50,301 bases of DNA from Actinospica acidithermotolerans (GTDB lineage Bacteria > Actinomycetota > Actinomycetes > Streptomycetales > Catenulisporaceae). Location: NCBI RefSeq assembly GCF_018139625.1, contig NZ_JAGSOH010000047.1:1-50301 (forward strand), in the 5' to 3' direction. The position numbers and the translations under genes are program-made. Below the pieces are notes generated by a model. It worked only from the letters and a program-made list of their open reading frames with translations. It had not been told where the DNA came from and made no database searches. Below, piece by piece: positions 31,231 through 40,300 of the stretch (positions are counted from its first letter, which is position 1; each line of letters starts with the position of its first letter).

Positions 31231-31689
31231 TCAGGCGTCGCCCTCGCGCTCGTCGGCCAGGCCCGCGCGCAGCTGTCGGCCGAGGTTGTTCAGATCCTCC
31301 GGCGGACAGGTGTCGAGCAGGGTCGGCAGCAGCACCGTCTCCTGCGTCGCGACGTGCCGCTGGATGTCCAGCATCAGCTGATTGACCAGGGCCTCGTAGG
31401 CGTCGGAGTCCTCGCCGGCGCGATCGATGCTGAGCGCGATCTGCTCGGCCGCGTCGTCCTGCCGCGTCTGCTCGACCGCGTCGCTCCCCCCGGCGGGCAG
31501 GTACCGGCGCAGCGCGGGGTAGAGGAAGCGCTGCTCGGCCCGGGCGTGGGTGAGGAACCGGCTGGCGACCTCGTGCACCAGCCGGGCGCGTTCCGGGCAC
31601 GGCTCGAGGCTGGCGACCCGGGCGGCCATGGCCTCCATCGCGTCGTGCTCGCGGCGCAGTTCGGTGACGGCGTTCGCTCCTTCGGGCAT
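31231..31689 (-). CDS. Hemerythrin-domain protein (paralog group B)
   Basis: A 152-residue hemerythrin four-helix protein, shorter than its two close relatives and without their C-terminal extension. Ligand-bearing segments: LRREHDAMEAM, FLTHARAEQRFLYPALRRYL, and IQRHVATQETVLLPTLLD. The start at 31689 follows GAGGGAGTG. Its promoter (GCAT-N15-GGGTAC at 31751-31775) is back to back with that of the universal stress gene. Likely O2/NO/redox sensing or iron handling. Confidence 0.82.
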   Translation of the reverse strand: MPEGANAVTELRREHDAMEAMAARVASLEPCPERARLVHEVASRFLTHARAEQRFLYPALRRYLPAGGSDAVEQTRQDDAAEQIALSIDRAGEDSDAYEALVNQLMLDIQRHVATQETVLLPTLLDTCPPEDLNNLGRQLRAGLADEREGDA

Positions 31690-31750
31690 TTCGGGCACTC
31701 CCTCGCTCGGTTCCGTCGTCGTTCGGTGCGTCATCGCACGGTCTGCCGCC

Positions 31751-31775
31751 GTACCCGCCGAACGGCCGGGCATGC
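31751..31775 (-). promoter_or_regulatory. SigB/SigF-type promoter
   Basis: Minus strand GCAT, 15 bases, GGGTAC, upstream of the hemerythrin starting at 31689. It is 24 bases from the divergent promoter at 31799. Confidence 0.65.
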
Positions 31776-31798
31776 ATTCCGATCGGGACGAATCGGCA

Positions 31799-31823
31799 GT
31801 TTCCGCGGTGGGCGCCCGGGTAC
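31799..31823 (+). promoter_or_regulatory. SigB/SigF-type promoter (consensus match)
   Basis: GTTT, 15 bases, GGGTAC: full match to the recognised type. It lies 29 bases before the universal stress gene, with AAGGAG in between. Confidence 0.7.
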
Positions 31824-31852
31824 CCGGCGATCGACTGGACAAGGAGTCGATC

Positions 31853-32797
31853 ATGGCGGCTGGCGCCACCGGTCACGCGATACGCCGGATCATCGCGGGT
31901 GTCGACGGCTCGGACAGCGCGATGCACGCGGCACTCTGGGCCGCGCGAGAGGCGCGGTGCCGAGGCGTACCACTGCTGCTGACGCACGCGCTGCACATGC
32001 CCGAGGTGGCGGTGCCGCCGATCGAGCCCGCGGACTACGCGCAGAAGCAGCAGCGGGCCGGCAGCAAGCTGGTCACCGAGACCGCCGCGAAGGTCAGCAC
32101 GCAGTTCCCCGACGTGGTGGTGGAGGCCGAGACCTCGCTACTCTCCCCCGTGCACCGGCTCAGCGACGTGAGCGCGCCGGATCAACTGGTCGTCACCGGC
32201 ACCCGCGGGCACGGCGGGTTCGTCGGCATGCTGATCGGCTCGGTCAGCCGAGCCCTCGCCATGCACGCGAGGGGTCCGATCGTCGTCGTGCGCGGCCCGG
32301 AGCCGGAGCACGCCAACGGCCCTGTCGTGCTCGGCGTGGGCCTGGACCCGAACGACTCGGCGATCGAGTTCGCCTTCGAGGCGGCCCGCTGCTACGGCGC
32401 CCCGCTGCGCGTGGTGCGCGCCTGGGTGCCGCCGATGCCGGTGGCCGGCCTCGGCCTGCCCGGCGCCGCGGCGATGGGGATGGCCGGCGGCCCCGGCGCA
32501 CTGCCGACGCCGTCCACGATGGAGGACAGCGACGAGCAGGAGGCCGACGACGCCATGCGAGCCGTCGAGCCGTTCCGGAGGCGCTACCCGGACGTCCAGA
32601 CCGAGATCGTGGCACATATCGGCAACGCGGTGCCGGTGCTGACCGGCCAGTGCGCGGCCACTCGGCTCATAGTCGTCGGCGCTCACCGCAGGCACGGTCC
32701 GTTCGCGGTCGGCGCCGGGTATGTGGTGGAGGGACTGCTCGCGCACTCGCCGGTCCCGGTCGCCGTCGTACCGGTCTGCGCGTCCGACGGCGGGTGA
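31853..32797 (+). CDS. Universal stress protein, two UspA domains
   Basis: A 314-residue tandem UspA protein. Domain 1 (about 10-145) has the ATP-binding pattern GTRGHGG followed nine residues on by GSVSRAL. Domain 2 (155-312) has a weakened pattern (GAHRRHG...GYVVEGL), so only the first half may bind nucleotide. The domain 2 insertion (PVAGLGLPGAAAMGMAGGPG) is low complexity. ATG at 31853 with AAGGAG and a consensus SigB-type promoter. Tandem Usp proteins are typical of dormancy and hypoxia regulons in actinobacteria. Confidence 0.9.
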   Translation: MAAGATGHAIRRIIAGVDGSDSAMHAALWAAREARCRGVPLLLTHALHMPEVAVPPIEPADYAQKQQRAGSKLVTETAAKVSTQFPDVVVEAETSLLSPVHRLSDVSAPDQLVVTGTRGHGGFVGMLIGSVSRALAMHARGPIVVVRGPEPEHANGPVVLGVGLDPNDSAIEFAFEAARCYGAPLRVVRAWVPPMPVAGLGLPGAAAMGMAGGPGALPTPSTMEDSDEQEADDAMRAVEPFRRRYPDVQTEIVAHIGNAVPVLTGQCAATRLIVVGAHRRHGPFAVGAGYVVEGLLAHSPVPVAVVPVCASDGG

Positions 32798-32805
32798 CCC
32801 GAACC

Positions 32806-32830
32806 GTTTAGGGAGCTCGGGCCGGGGCAC
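32806..32830 (+). promoter_or_regulatory. SigB/SigF-type promoter
   Basis: GTTT, 15 bases, GGGCAC, about 41 bases before the GmhB-like gene at 32872. Confidence 0.55.
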
Positions 32831-32871
32831 TCGGCGCCTCCGATCAAGAACGCCGTGCCCAGAGGACCCCG

Positions 32872-33498
32872 ATGACCGCCTTCGTCTCCCCGCCCCGCCC
32901 GACCTTCGCCAAGCGCGCGCCCCTGCCGGACCGGCTCTGGGCACGCACTCGCGGCGTGCTCGGGCGGCACGACCGGGGACCCAGGCCGTTGCCCCTCGCG
33001 GTGCTGCTCGACGTCGACGGCACCCTGGTGCGCGAAGTGCCCTACAACGCCGATCCCGCGGCGGTCGAGCCGATTCCGGGCGTCCGCGAGGCGCTCGACC
33101 TGCTGCGCGCGGCAGGCATCCGGCTCGGCGTGGTCGCCAACCAGTCGGGCATCGGCCGCGGCCTGCTGACCGAGACCGAGGCCGCGACCGTCAACCACCG
33201 CATCGAGGAACTGCTCGGCCCGTTCGACGTCTGGGCGCTGTGCCCGCACAGCCCGGTCGAGGGCTGCGCCTGCCGCAAGCCGCGCCCCGGCCTCATCCAC
33301 GAGGCCGCCCGCCGCCTAGGCATCGAACCGCGCTCCTGCGTCGTCGTCGGCGACGTCCTCGGCGACGCCGTAGCCGCCCGAGGCGCCGGAGCCCGCTCCC
33401 TGCTCGTGGCACCCCTGCGCCCCCTCGGCCCCGAGTTCGCCCACCACGAATGGGCACCGGACCTAACGTCCGCCGCCCGCCTGATCCTCGGCACGTAG
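32872..33498 (+). CDS. HAD-IIIA phosphatase, GmhB/HisB-N-like
   Basis: A 208-residue HAD-IIIA hydrolase. The nucleophile motif is VLLDVDGTLVRE (Asp47/Asp49 region), motif II is VVANQSGIGRGLL and motif IV is VVGDVLGDAVAA. A zinc-binding loop CPHSPVEGCACRKP matches GmhB and HisB, which dephosphorylate heptose bisphosphate or histidinol phosphate. Actinobacteria lack LPS, so a nucleotide-sugar or small-sugar phosphate is more likely. Leader residues 1-40 (RPTFAKRAPLPDRLWARTRG) are basic and unusual for the family. The gene ends next to the repeat-rich region. Confidence 0.85.
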   Translation: MTAFVSPPRPTFAKRAPLPDRLWARTRGVLGRHDRGPRPLPLAVLLDVDGTLVREVPYNADPAAVEPIPGVREALDLLRAAGIRLGVVANQSGIGRGLLTETEAATVNHRIEELLGPFDVWALCPHSPVEGCACRKPRPGLIHEAARRLGIEPRSCVVVGDVLGDAVAARGAGARSLLVAPLRPLGPEFAHHEWAPDLTSAARLILGT

Positions 33499-33551
33499 TT
33501 CTCGCAAAAGCGAAGCAAGAATCCGCACCGACCCGGGACCCAAGGACGAGG

Positions 33552-33726
33552 CGAATATCGACACCAGCCCGGTCAGAGGGCGAGGTGAAATTTCGCACGA
33601 GCCCCGAGCCAGAGAACGAAGTGAAATATTGCACCAGCCCCGAGCCACATGGCTGGGTGAAATTTCGCATCGGCAATCACCGAACCTAGCCTGAGACCGT
33701 GACCGTACGCGAGGCGAAATTTCGCA
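33552..33726. repeat. Array of GAAATTTC palindrome-containing repeats
   Basis: TGAAATTTCGCA or close variants start at 33586, 33622, 33658 and 33715, plus a degraded one at 33552. The first intervals are 34, 36 and 36 bases. Each is embedded in a longer shared unit containing GCACCAGCCCCGAGCCA. The core is palindromic (GCGAAATTTCGC at 33714-33725). This is unlike a CRISPR, since the whole period is repeat. It may be an operator array or decayed tandem repeat. It falls in the 618-base gap 33499-34116. Confidence 0.75.
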
Positions 33727-33792
33727 TCGGGCACGCGACTGCTGGCCGAAGGTTTCGGTCGAGTCGAGCACCACGCACACACCTCCGCCGAG

Positions 33793-33951
33793 GTCGTGGT
33801 GCTCTCCTCGCCTGGCAGGCGCAGCCCAACCAGGGTTCCGGCGGGGGCACAAGCGGCGCAGCGAAAAAACGCACCAACCAACACCACCGCCGCTTGTGCC
33901 CCCGCCGGGTTCCTGGTCGCCTCCGGTGCCAGGCGAGGAGAGCACCACGAC
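33793..33951. repeat. Very large inverted repeat (arms about 65 bp)
   Basis: Left arm 33793-33858 and right arm 33888-33951 are near-perfect inverse copies (small mismatch blocks in the middle), beginning GTCGTGGTGCTCTCCTCGCC and ending in its complement. The 29-base loop has an A-run. Convergent neighbours end at 33498 and 34117. It could be a strong bidirectional terminator, a structured RNA or a cruciform; at this size it exceeds an ordinary terminator. Confidence 0.85.
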
Positions 33952-33972
33952 CGGACCCCACCCACCAACAAC

Positions 33973-34085
33973 CCCAACCGCAGCCGAACCAGCATCCCCC
34001 GGGGCTCTCTGAGCCGGCCCGCCGGAGGCGAATTTGACGTTGACTTTAGGACGTTGACGTTGACTTTAGGACGTTGACGTTGACG
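33973..34085. repeat. Dispersed repeat, right copy, with TGACGT/TTTAGGACG repeats
   Basis: Bases 33973-34055 match 15-97. This copy is followed by a duplicated block TTGACTTTAGGACG and further TGACGT hexamers up to 34085. It lies beside the large hairpin and just before the end of the AI-2E transporter gene. Confidence 0.75.
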
Positions 34086-34116
34086 CTCGAGCTCTGACGT
34101 CGAGCCCCAGCCGCGA

Positions 34117-35247
34117 CTACGGAATCTCGTCCGTCTCGATCTCCGGCCCTATCTCCGTCCCTATCTCCGGCCCTATCTCCGTCTCCGTGTCCGTCGGCGG
34201 CTCGGTTCGCGCTGCGCGGAGCTCGCCGACGACGGCCCAGACGATCGAGACGAAGGGGACGGCGACGACGGCGCCGACGAGGCCGGCCGCGATCGTGCCG
34301 GCGATGACGGTGACGGCGACGACCACCGGGTGCAGGCGGACGGCCCAGCCCATCACGAAGGGCTGCAGCACGTGGCCTTCGATCTCGCCGGAGACGACGA
34401 TCAGCGCGAGCACGAGGATGGCCGTCGGGACTCCGCGGGAGGCGAGTGCCACGAGCGTCGCCACGGCCAGGGCGATCGGTGAGCCGATCAGCGGGACGAA
34501 GCTGAGGAAGAACTCGACCAGCACCAACGGGAGTACGAGCGGCACGCGCAGGATCGCGAGTGCGATGCCGACGATGACGGCGTTGGTGGCGGCGATCAGG
34601 ATCACGCCGCGCGTGTAGCCGGCGAAGGTGCGCCAGGCCGCCGCGCCGCAGCGGCGCCAGATCGGCTGCACTCGGTCCGGCAGCTGTCGCTGGAACCACT
34701 CCCACATCTGCTCGCCCGAATGCGTGAAGAAGAAGCTGCAGAACACGGCGAGCGCCAGGACGGTCAGCACCTCGGCCGCGCGTCCGGCGCTGTTGAGCGC
34801 CTGGCTCAGCAGCGTGCTGCGGTGGGCGGAGAGGTAGTCGCCGATCTTGCTCTGCAGGTTGGTGAGCGTGCCCGGGTGGACGTGGAACGGACGACCCTCC
34901 AACCACGTCTCGACGCGCTGGATTCCGCCGCGGAACTCGCTGCCGAGGTTCGGCGCGTTGCTGGCCACCCGTTCGCCGACCAGGAAGAACACGCCCGCGA
35001 GCACGCAGATCTCGCCGATGACGGCGACCGCGACGGCGAGCGGGCGCGGCACGAGGCGGGCGAGCACGTTGGCCGGGGGCCGGAGCAGCGCGGTGAACAC
35101 CATGGCGAGGAAGATCGCGATGATGATCGTCTCGAAGCGCATCGCCAGCCGGAACAGGACGTAGACGGCGGCACCCAGCACGAGCAGGCGCCAGGCGTAA
35201 TCGGACGCCAGGCGCACTCGCGGTTCCACTCCGGACGGCTGCTGCAT
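34117..35247 (-). CDS. AI-2E family transporter
   Basis: A 376-residue membrane protein with about eight helices in the family pattern: an N-terminal pair near 20-55 and 65-90, a soluble coiled segment, and the C-terminal half with LPLVLVEFFLSFVPLIGSPI and EGHVLQPFVMGWAVRLHPVV. Relatives (YdiK, TqsA, YhhT) export autoinducer-2 or small ions; actinobacterial ones are uncharacterised. The C-terminal tail is a short repeat (EIGPEIGTEIGPEIETD) from an 18-bp tandem repeat at 34140-34190. It starts 6 bases after the BrkB-like gene, so they form one transcript. Confidence 0.87.
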   Translation of the reverse strand: MQQPSGVEPRVRLASDYAWRLLVLGAAVYVLFRLAMRFETIIIAIFLAMVFTALLRPPANVLARLVPRPLAVAVAVIGEICVLAGVFFLVGERVASNAPNLGSEFRGGIQRVETWLEGRPFHVHPGTLTNLQSKIGDYLSAHRSTLLSQALNSAGRAAEVLTVLALAVFCSFFFTHSGEQMWEWFQRQLPDRVQPIWRRCGAAAWRTFAGYTRGVILIAATNAVIVGIALAILRVPLVLPLVLVEFFLSFVPLIGSPIALAVATLVALASRGVPTAILVLALIVVSGEIEGHVLQPFVMGWAVRLHPVVVAVTVIAGTIAAGLVGAVVAVPFVSIVWAVVGELRAARTEPPTDTETEIGPEIGTEIGPEIETDEIP

Positions 35248-35253
35248 CGGGGA

Positions 35254-36237
35254 TCAGGCGTCCTTGGCGGTCGGTGCTTCGTCGGGCTCGTGGAAGTGCG
35301 TCTCGACCCGGACCTCCGGCCGACGCTCCTCCACCTGCGCGTACGAGCGCATCGCCTCGCGGTCCTCGCGGGTGAGCGGCGGCGGGAACAGGCTGCGCGG
35401 CCACATCTTCCGGGCGCGCACCACGTCCGCCTCCACGGCGTAGAGCGTGAGCTGGGCCTGGAGGTGGAACCAGGCGAGCAGGCCGAGGACGAGGCCGAAG
35501 GTGCCGTACGTCGCAGACGCGTGCCGCAGCGTGTGCGCCACCACGTAGCCGCCGATGTATTGCAGTATCTGCCACACGACCGCCGAGAGGATGGCGCCGA
35601 CGCGCAGCTGACGCCACGTCACCCTGGCCGTCGTGGCCACGCGCAGGCCGAGCCAGAACAGCCCGATGTTCAGCAGCAGCGACAAAGCGATGCCGATGAC
35701 CTTGCCCCACGCGCCGAGGAACGTGTGCCCGCTCCAGGAGCCGACGCCGGAGAGCACGGTCGTGACGATCACGCCGAGCCCGATGATCGCGATCAGCGCG
35801 AAGCTGCGCAGCCAGGAGCCCGGGAAGCCGGGGCGCTCGCGGCGCGGGACCTCCCAGACCTCGTTCATGGCGTTCTGCATGGCGTTCGCGACGCCGCGGG
35901 CGCCGATGAGCGTGAACACCAGCCCGATGACGAGCCCGATTCCGCTGCGGCCCAGGGAGTGCACGTTCGAGCGCAGCTGCTGGCCGATGACCGGGAACTC
36001 GGAGAGCGCGGAGTTCAGCACGTCCTGCTGCAGATGCGGGTTGCCGGACAGCACCATGCCGAGCACGGTGACCAGTACGAGCAGCAGCGGGAAGGTGGAG
36101 AGGAACGCGTAGTACGCGACCAGCGCGGCGAGGTTTCCCGCCTGGTCGTCGCTGAACTTGCGCCACACGGCGATCGGGAAAGCGATCGCGCGATGGCGCT
36201 GCTGGAACGCGTCGAGCGAGTTGATCAATCTGCCCAC
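35254..36237 (-). CDS. YihY/virulence factor BrkB family protein
   Basis: A 327-residue membrane protein of the YihY/BrkB family with six helices. Signatures: DQAGNLAALVAYYAFLSTFP at the first helix, then FTLIGARGVANAMQNAMNEV, and RVTWRQLRVGAILSAVVWQI, then YGTFGLVLGLLAWFHLQAQL. The C-terminal 60 residues are hydrophilic. Formerly mis-assigned as RNase BN; the function is probably lipid or small-molecule transport. GTG at 36237 with a weak site. A SigB-type promoter candidate lies at 36280-36303. First of two genes with the AI-2E transporter. Confidence 0.87.
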   Translation of the reverse strand: MGRLINSLDAFQQRHRAIAFPIAVWRKFSDDQAGNLAALVAYYAFLSTFPLLLVLVTVLGMVLSGNPHLQQDVLNSALSEFPVIGQQLRSNVHSLGRSGIGLVIGLVFTLIGARGVANAMQNAMNEVWEVPRRERPGFPGSWLRSFALIAIIGLGVIVTTVLSGVGSWSGHTFLGAWGKVIGIALSLLLNIGLFWLGLRVATTARVTWRQLRVGAILSAVVWQILQYIGGYVVAHTLRHASATYGTFGLVLGLLAWFHLQAQLTLYAVEADVVRARKMWPRSLFPPPLTREDREAMRSYAQVEERRPEVRVETHFHEPDEAPTAKDA

Positions 36238-36279
36238 GGCTCAGCTCACCCCATTCGTCGGCCTTCGGCTCACCCCTGG

Positions 36280-36303
36280 TATCCCGAAACGCCCGGTCGA
36301 TGC
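36280..36303 (-). promoter_or_regulatory. SigB/SigF-type promoter candidate
   Basis: Minus strand GCAT, 14 bases, GGGATA. The -10 is one base from consensus. It lies 43 bases before the BrkB-like start. Confidence 0.4.
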
Positions 36304-36414
36304 GCCGCGGAGGCGATGCGACACGGTCGGCTCAATCGGCGCATCGCGGCGACTAAGCCGGCGCGAAACGGGCACCCGTCGAGATCCGCGCGTGTGAATG
36401 AGGAGGAACACGAC

Positions 36415-36675
36415 ATGACGGACATGCAGCACGCCCACCACCCGCCGAGCGACCTCGGCGAGTCGTACGACCCGTTCCGGGCGACGCACCCGACCGTGCT
36501 CGTGCACGACACGAGCGTGGAGGTATTCGAGCGGGCGTGGGACGACAGCGACTCGCGCTGCCCGCAGTGCCGCCGCGGCACAGCGGCCGAACGCGGCACC
36601 GCCCCGCTCGACCAACGCCGCTGGGTGCGCTTCACCTGCGGAGACGTGATCGCGGTGGAGCACACCGCGGGCTGA
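36415..36675 (+). CDS. Small CxxC protein
   Basis: An 86-residue hydrophilic protein with CPQCRRGTA near residue 51 and a second cysteine 26 residues later (RFTCGDVIAVEH). The first 12 residues are His-rich (MQHAHHPP). The cysteines and histidines could hold a metal. The start is fixed by GAGGAGGAACACGAC before ATG. A weak SigB-type element (GACT-N15-GGGCAC) lies upstream. Not a family I recognise. It converges with the STAS gene downstream. Confidence 0.65.
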   Translation: MTDMQHAHHPPSDLGESYDPFRATHPTVLVHDTSVEVFERAWDDSDSRCPQCRRGTAAERGTAPLDQRRWVRFTCGDVIAVEHTAG

Positions 36676-36705
36676 GGGCACGCAGCAGGCAACGGCCCGG
36701 CGGGC

Positions 36706-37065
36706 TCACCGGTTCAGCGCTGAGTCCACGTCGGGGAAGATCTCGAGCATCTGGTCCAGATTCGTCAGGTCGAGCACCCGGCGGACGGCGTCCGACGGCG
36801 CGGCGATGCGGAACGCACCGCCGCTGCCGCGGGCGCTGCGCTCAGCCTCCACCAGAACGCGTATCCCGCCGGAGTCGCAGAAGCTGACGCCCGCCATGTC
36901 GAGCACGACGGTGCCGTGCTCGGTGGCCGGCAGCAGCCGGGAGCGCAGCCGCCCCACCGCGGCGAAGTCGAGCTCCCCGCTCACCTCGATCACGACGCGG
37001 GCGTGCGCTCCGTGCTGCTCGCGGACCGTCAGTCCGGGCGGCTGCCATGGCTGGGCGGCGTCCAT
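36706..37065 (-). CDS. STAS-domain anti-sigma factor antagonist
   Basis: A 119-residue STAS domain. The phospho-acceptor site is VSFCDSGGIRVLVEA with the expected Ser; the usual DSSGL becomes DSGGI. Residues GSGGAFRIAAPSDAVRRVLD form the last beta/alpha unit. Third gene of an operon after the large kinase fusion and another STAS gene (6 bases away). Expected to bind the HATPase of that fusion when unphosphorylated and release a sigma factor. Confidence 0.88.
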   Translation of the reverse strand: MDAAQPWQPPGLTVREQHGAHARVVIEVSGELDFAAVGRLRSRLLPATEHGTVVLDMAGVSFCDSGGIRVLVEAERSARGSGGAFRIAAPSDAVRRVLDLTNLDQMLEIFPDVDSALNR

Positions 37066-37071
37066 CGAATC

Positions 37072-37395
37072 TCACTCCGTTCCCGGCGAGCCGGCCGCGG
37101 TACGGACCGGAATCACCGTGTCGAGCCCGCTGATGGCGAGGATCGGTGCCAGCAGCGGCGGTACGACGACCTCGATGTCGTCGGCATGCGCGAACAGCAC
37201 GCTCAAGCCCGCGCTGTCCAGGTAAACGACTTCGGAGAGGTCGACGACGAGCAGACCGGCCGAGGGGTCGAGGCCGGCCCGGACGGCAGCGTCGAACTCG
37301 GCGCTGTTGCCGCGGTCGATCTCGCCGACCACGCGCAGCACGGGAGCGCCAGAGGTCGTGCGCGACGTGGAAAGACCGAGACCGGCACCCATCAT
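37072..37395 (-). CDS. STAS-domain anti-sigma factor antagonist
   Basis: A 107-residue STAS protein with EVVYLDSAGLSVLFAHADDI holding the phosphorylatable serine, and VLRVVGEIDRGNSAEFDAAV at the start. Its ATG overlaps the stop of the kinase fusion, so it is translationally coupled to its probable regulator. The two STAS proteins in tandem may have different affinities for the RsbW-type domains. The C-terminus (IPVRTAAGSPGTE) is short of the usual last helix. Confidence 0.88.
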   Translation of the reverse strand: MMGAGLGLSTSRTTSGAPVLRVVGEIDRGNSAEFDAAVRAGLDPSAGLLVVDLSEVVYLDSAGLSVLFAHADDIEVVVPPLLAPILAISGLDTVIPVRTAAGSPGTE

Positions 37396-40300
37396 TCGAC
37401 CTCGATCCTCAGCGAGACGACCGTTCCCTCGTCGCCGCTGTCGACCGACACGTCGTCGACCATCCCGCGCATGACCTCGATGCCGCGGCCGCGGATCCCG
37501 TCGCGGGGACGGCGCGGACTGCGCCAGCTCCCGTCGTCAGCGACACTGACCAGGATGTGCTCGGCGAACGCCTCGGTGCACAGGCGCACGAATCCGTCAG
37601 GGCGGCCGACGTGCGCGTGCTCCACGGCGTTCGCGCAGGCCTCCCCCGCAGCCACCAGCACCCGCTGCGTCGTCTCCCCCGACAGGCCGCAGCGCTCGAG
37701 CCAGCCGCGCAGCCCGTCGCGGACCTGCGCGAGCCGCTCGGCCCGCGCCGGGAAGACCGTCTCGAAGGGGCCGGGGTGCCGGTAGAGCAGGACGGCCACG
37801 TCGTCCTCGTATCCGTCGTGCGGCCGCATCCGCGCCATCACCCGCGCCGCCAGCTCCTCGACGCCGGTGTCCCGCTCCTCGCGCAGGGCCAGGCCCGCCT
37901 TGGCGATCCCGCCGTTGAGCGAGTGCCGGCGGCGCTCGACGAGGCCGTCGGTGTAGAGCAGTAGCGTGGCGCGCGGCGGCACGAGCTCGGAGGCGCACGG
38001 CCGCGGCGCGGCCGGACGCACGGCGAGCGGGAACGAACGCGCCTGCTCCAGCAGGTCCATCCCGCCGTCCGCGCGGGCGAGGATGCCCGGCGGGTGACCC
38101 GCGCTGGAGTAGGTGAGCAATCCGGTGAGCGGGTCGAGCACGGCGCAGAACACGGTGGTGCACAGCGCGCCGGAGACCCCTGCGGCGAAGCGGTCGAGCG
38201 CGTTCAGCACGCGACCCGGATTCTCCGGGTCCTGCAGCAGGAGCGCCCGGCAGGCGCTGCGCAGCTGGCCCATCACGGTGGCCGCCTCGAGCCCGCGGCC
38301 GACGCAGTCCCCGACGACGACGCCGATCCGGCCGTCCGGCAGTTCGACCGTGTCGTACCAGTCGCCGCCGACCTCCAGCGGCCGGGCGGCCGGCTCATAC
38401 CGGACGGCGAACCCGGGTGGCAGCGCGGACGGGCCGAGGATCGCGCGTTGCAGGGCGAGGGCCGTCTCGCGCTGCTCGTCGATCTGGTGCGCGCGGCGCA
38501 GACCCTGGGTCAGGTGCCCGGCCAGCACGGACAGCAGCAGCCGGTCCTGCTCGCTGAACGGGCGGCGGTCGATGGCGAGCCAGAGCACGAGGATGCCGCG
38601 CGGCCCCTCCAGCGAGACGCCGACGCCGCCCTGCGCCCGCAGGTCCCTGCGGGCCACCAGGGGCGGGCCGTCGCGCAGGTCGATCAGCGTGTCGCGCAGG
38701 CCGCCTTCGAGCGTCTCCCAGCCCACGCCGGCGGGCGCCGCGGTGATGGTCGGCACGTCGCTGCCCGGCGGGAAGAGCGCGCCCAGCACGCGTTCCGCGC
38801 CCCAGAGCGTGCGGACCTCCTCGACCGCGCCGCGCAGCGCCTGGTCGAGGTCGCCGGAGCGGGAGAGTCGCAGGCTGACGGCGGCCACCGCGGCGTCGCG
38901 CTGGACCGCGTAGTGCTCCGCGGTCACGTCGCGGAAGGTGCCGACGCTCATCCGGCGGCCGTTCTCCGGGTCGACGATCCCGGTGAAGGTCGCGGCGACC
39001 CACAGACGCCGGCCGTCCCGATGGGTGACCGGCACGGTGCAGCTGCCCGAGTCCTCGTTCAGGAAGCGGGCGATCGCGTCGCCGAAGAGCCGGTCGGCCT
39101 CCGCGTCGACCTCCGGATCGGGCCACCACGGGTAGCGCGCGCGATAGGGCAGGCCCTCCGGTCCGTAGCCCAGGATCTCGGTGAAGGCCGCGTTCGTCTC
39201 CATGATCGTGCCGTCCTCGTCGGCGACGAAGAACGCGTCGTGCAGCGTCTCGACCAGCGCGTTGCGCCAGCGGGCGTGGTGGCCGCGCAGCCGCGCGAGC
39301 TCGATGATCGCGCGCACTCGGGCCAGCAGCTCGGCAGCGCTGAACGGCTTGGTCAGATAATCGTCGGCGCCGGCCTCGAGGCCCTCGATCGACGCCTCGG
39401 GTTCGGCGAGCGCGGACAGCAGCAGCACCGGGACACTCGTCGTGCGCTGCTCCCGGCGGAGCGCGGCGACGATGTCGAGCCCGCTCACGCCCGCCATCAT
39501 CACGTCGCTGACGACCAGGTCGGGCTTCCAGTGCCTGAGCGCTTCGAGGGCGCTCGCGCCGTCGCCGAGCGCGCTGACCTGGTAGCCGGCTCCGCTCAGC
39601 AGCCGGGCGAGGTACTCGCGCATGTCGGCGTTGTCGTCGACGCCAAGGACGTGCGCCGGCACCGCCGTCCCGGCGACGGCGGACACGACCGGCTCGGCCT
39701 CCTCGACCTCCGGCAGCCAGCGCAGCGCCTCGTGGACGAACGCGTCGGCGGTCGAGTCGCCCGGCGCCGCCCCGGCCTCGTCCGCCGCGGCCACCGCGTC
39801 CGGGGGCAGGTGGACCCGCCCGAACGGGATGCAGACGGTGAACTCGGTGCCCACGCCCTCGGCGGAGGTCGCCGAGATGGTGCCGCCGTGCAGCGCCACG
39901 AGTTCCTTGACCAGCGCGAGGCCGATGCCGCTGCCCTCGTTCGAGCGGGACCTGGCGCTCTCGATCCGGTGGAAGCGCTCGAACAGGCGCGGCAGCTCGT
40001 GCTCGGGGACGCCGATGCCGGTATCCGCGACCGTCACCAGCGCGTGGCCGCCCTCGGCGCGCACCGCGACCCGGACCGAGCCGTCGAAGGTGAACTTCAG
40101 CGCGTTGCTGAGCAGATTGAGGACGATCTTCTCCCACAGCGCGCGGTCCACGTAGACCGGCTCGGGCAGCGGCGGGCAGTCCACCTCGAAGCCGAGCCCG
40201 CCCCGCTCCATCGCCGAGCGGAACACGCTGGCCAGCTCCGCGGTGAGCGCGGACAGGTCGACCGGGGCGAAGCGCGCGCCCATCCGGCCGGCCTCGATCC

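Noticed and set aside
33552-33726. CRISPR array
   Set aside because: The 36-base period is all repeat with no unique spacers, repeats are degenerate, and no cas genes occur.
33793-33951. Simple rho-independent terminator
   Set aside because: The arms are several times longer than needed, with a 29-base loop; a plain terminator does not explain it.
34720-36675. 651-residue plus-strand reading frame
   Set aside because: It lies antisense to the AI-2E and BrkB genes, has no start context, and the translation is Arg/His-rich noise; only its last 86 codons (36415-36675) are a gene.
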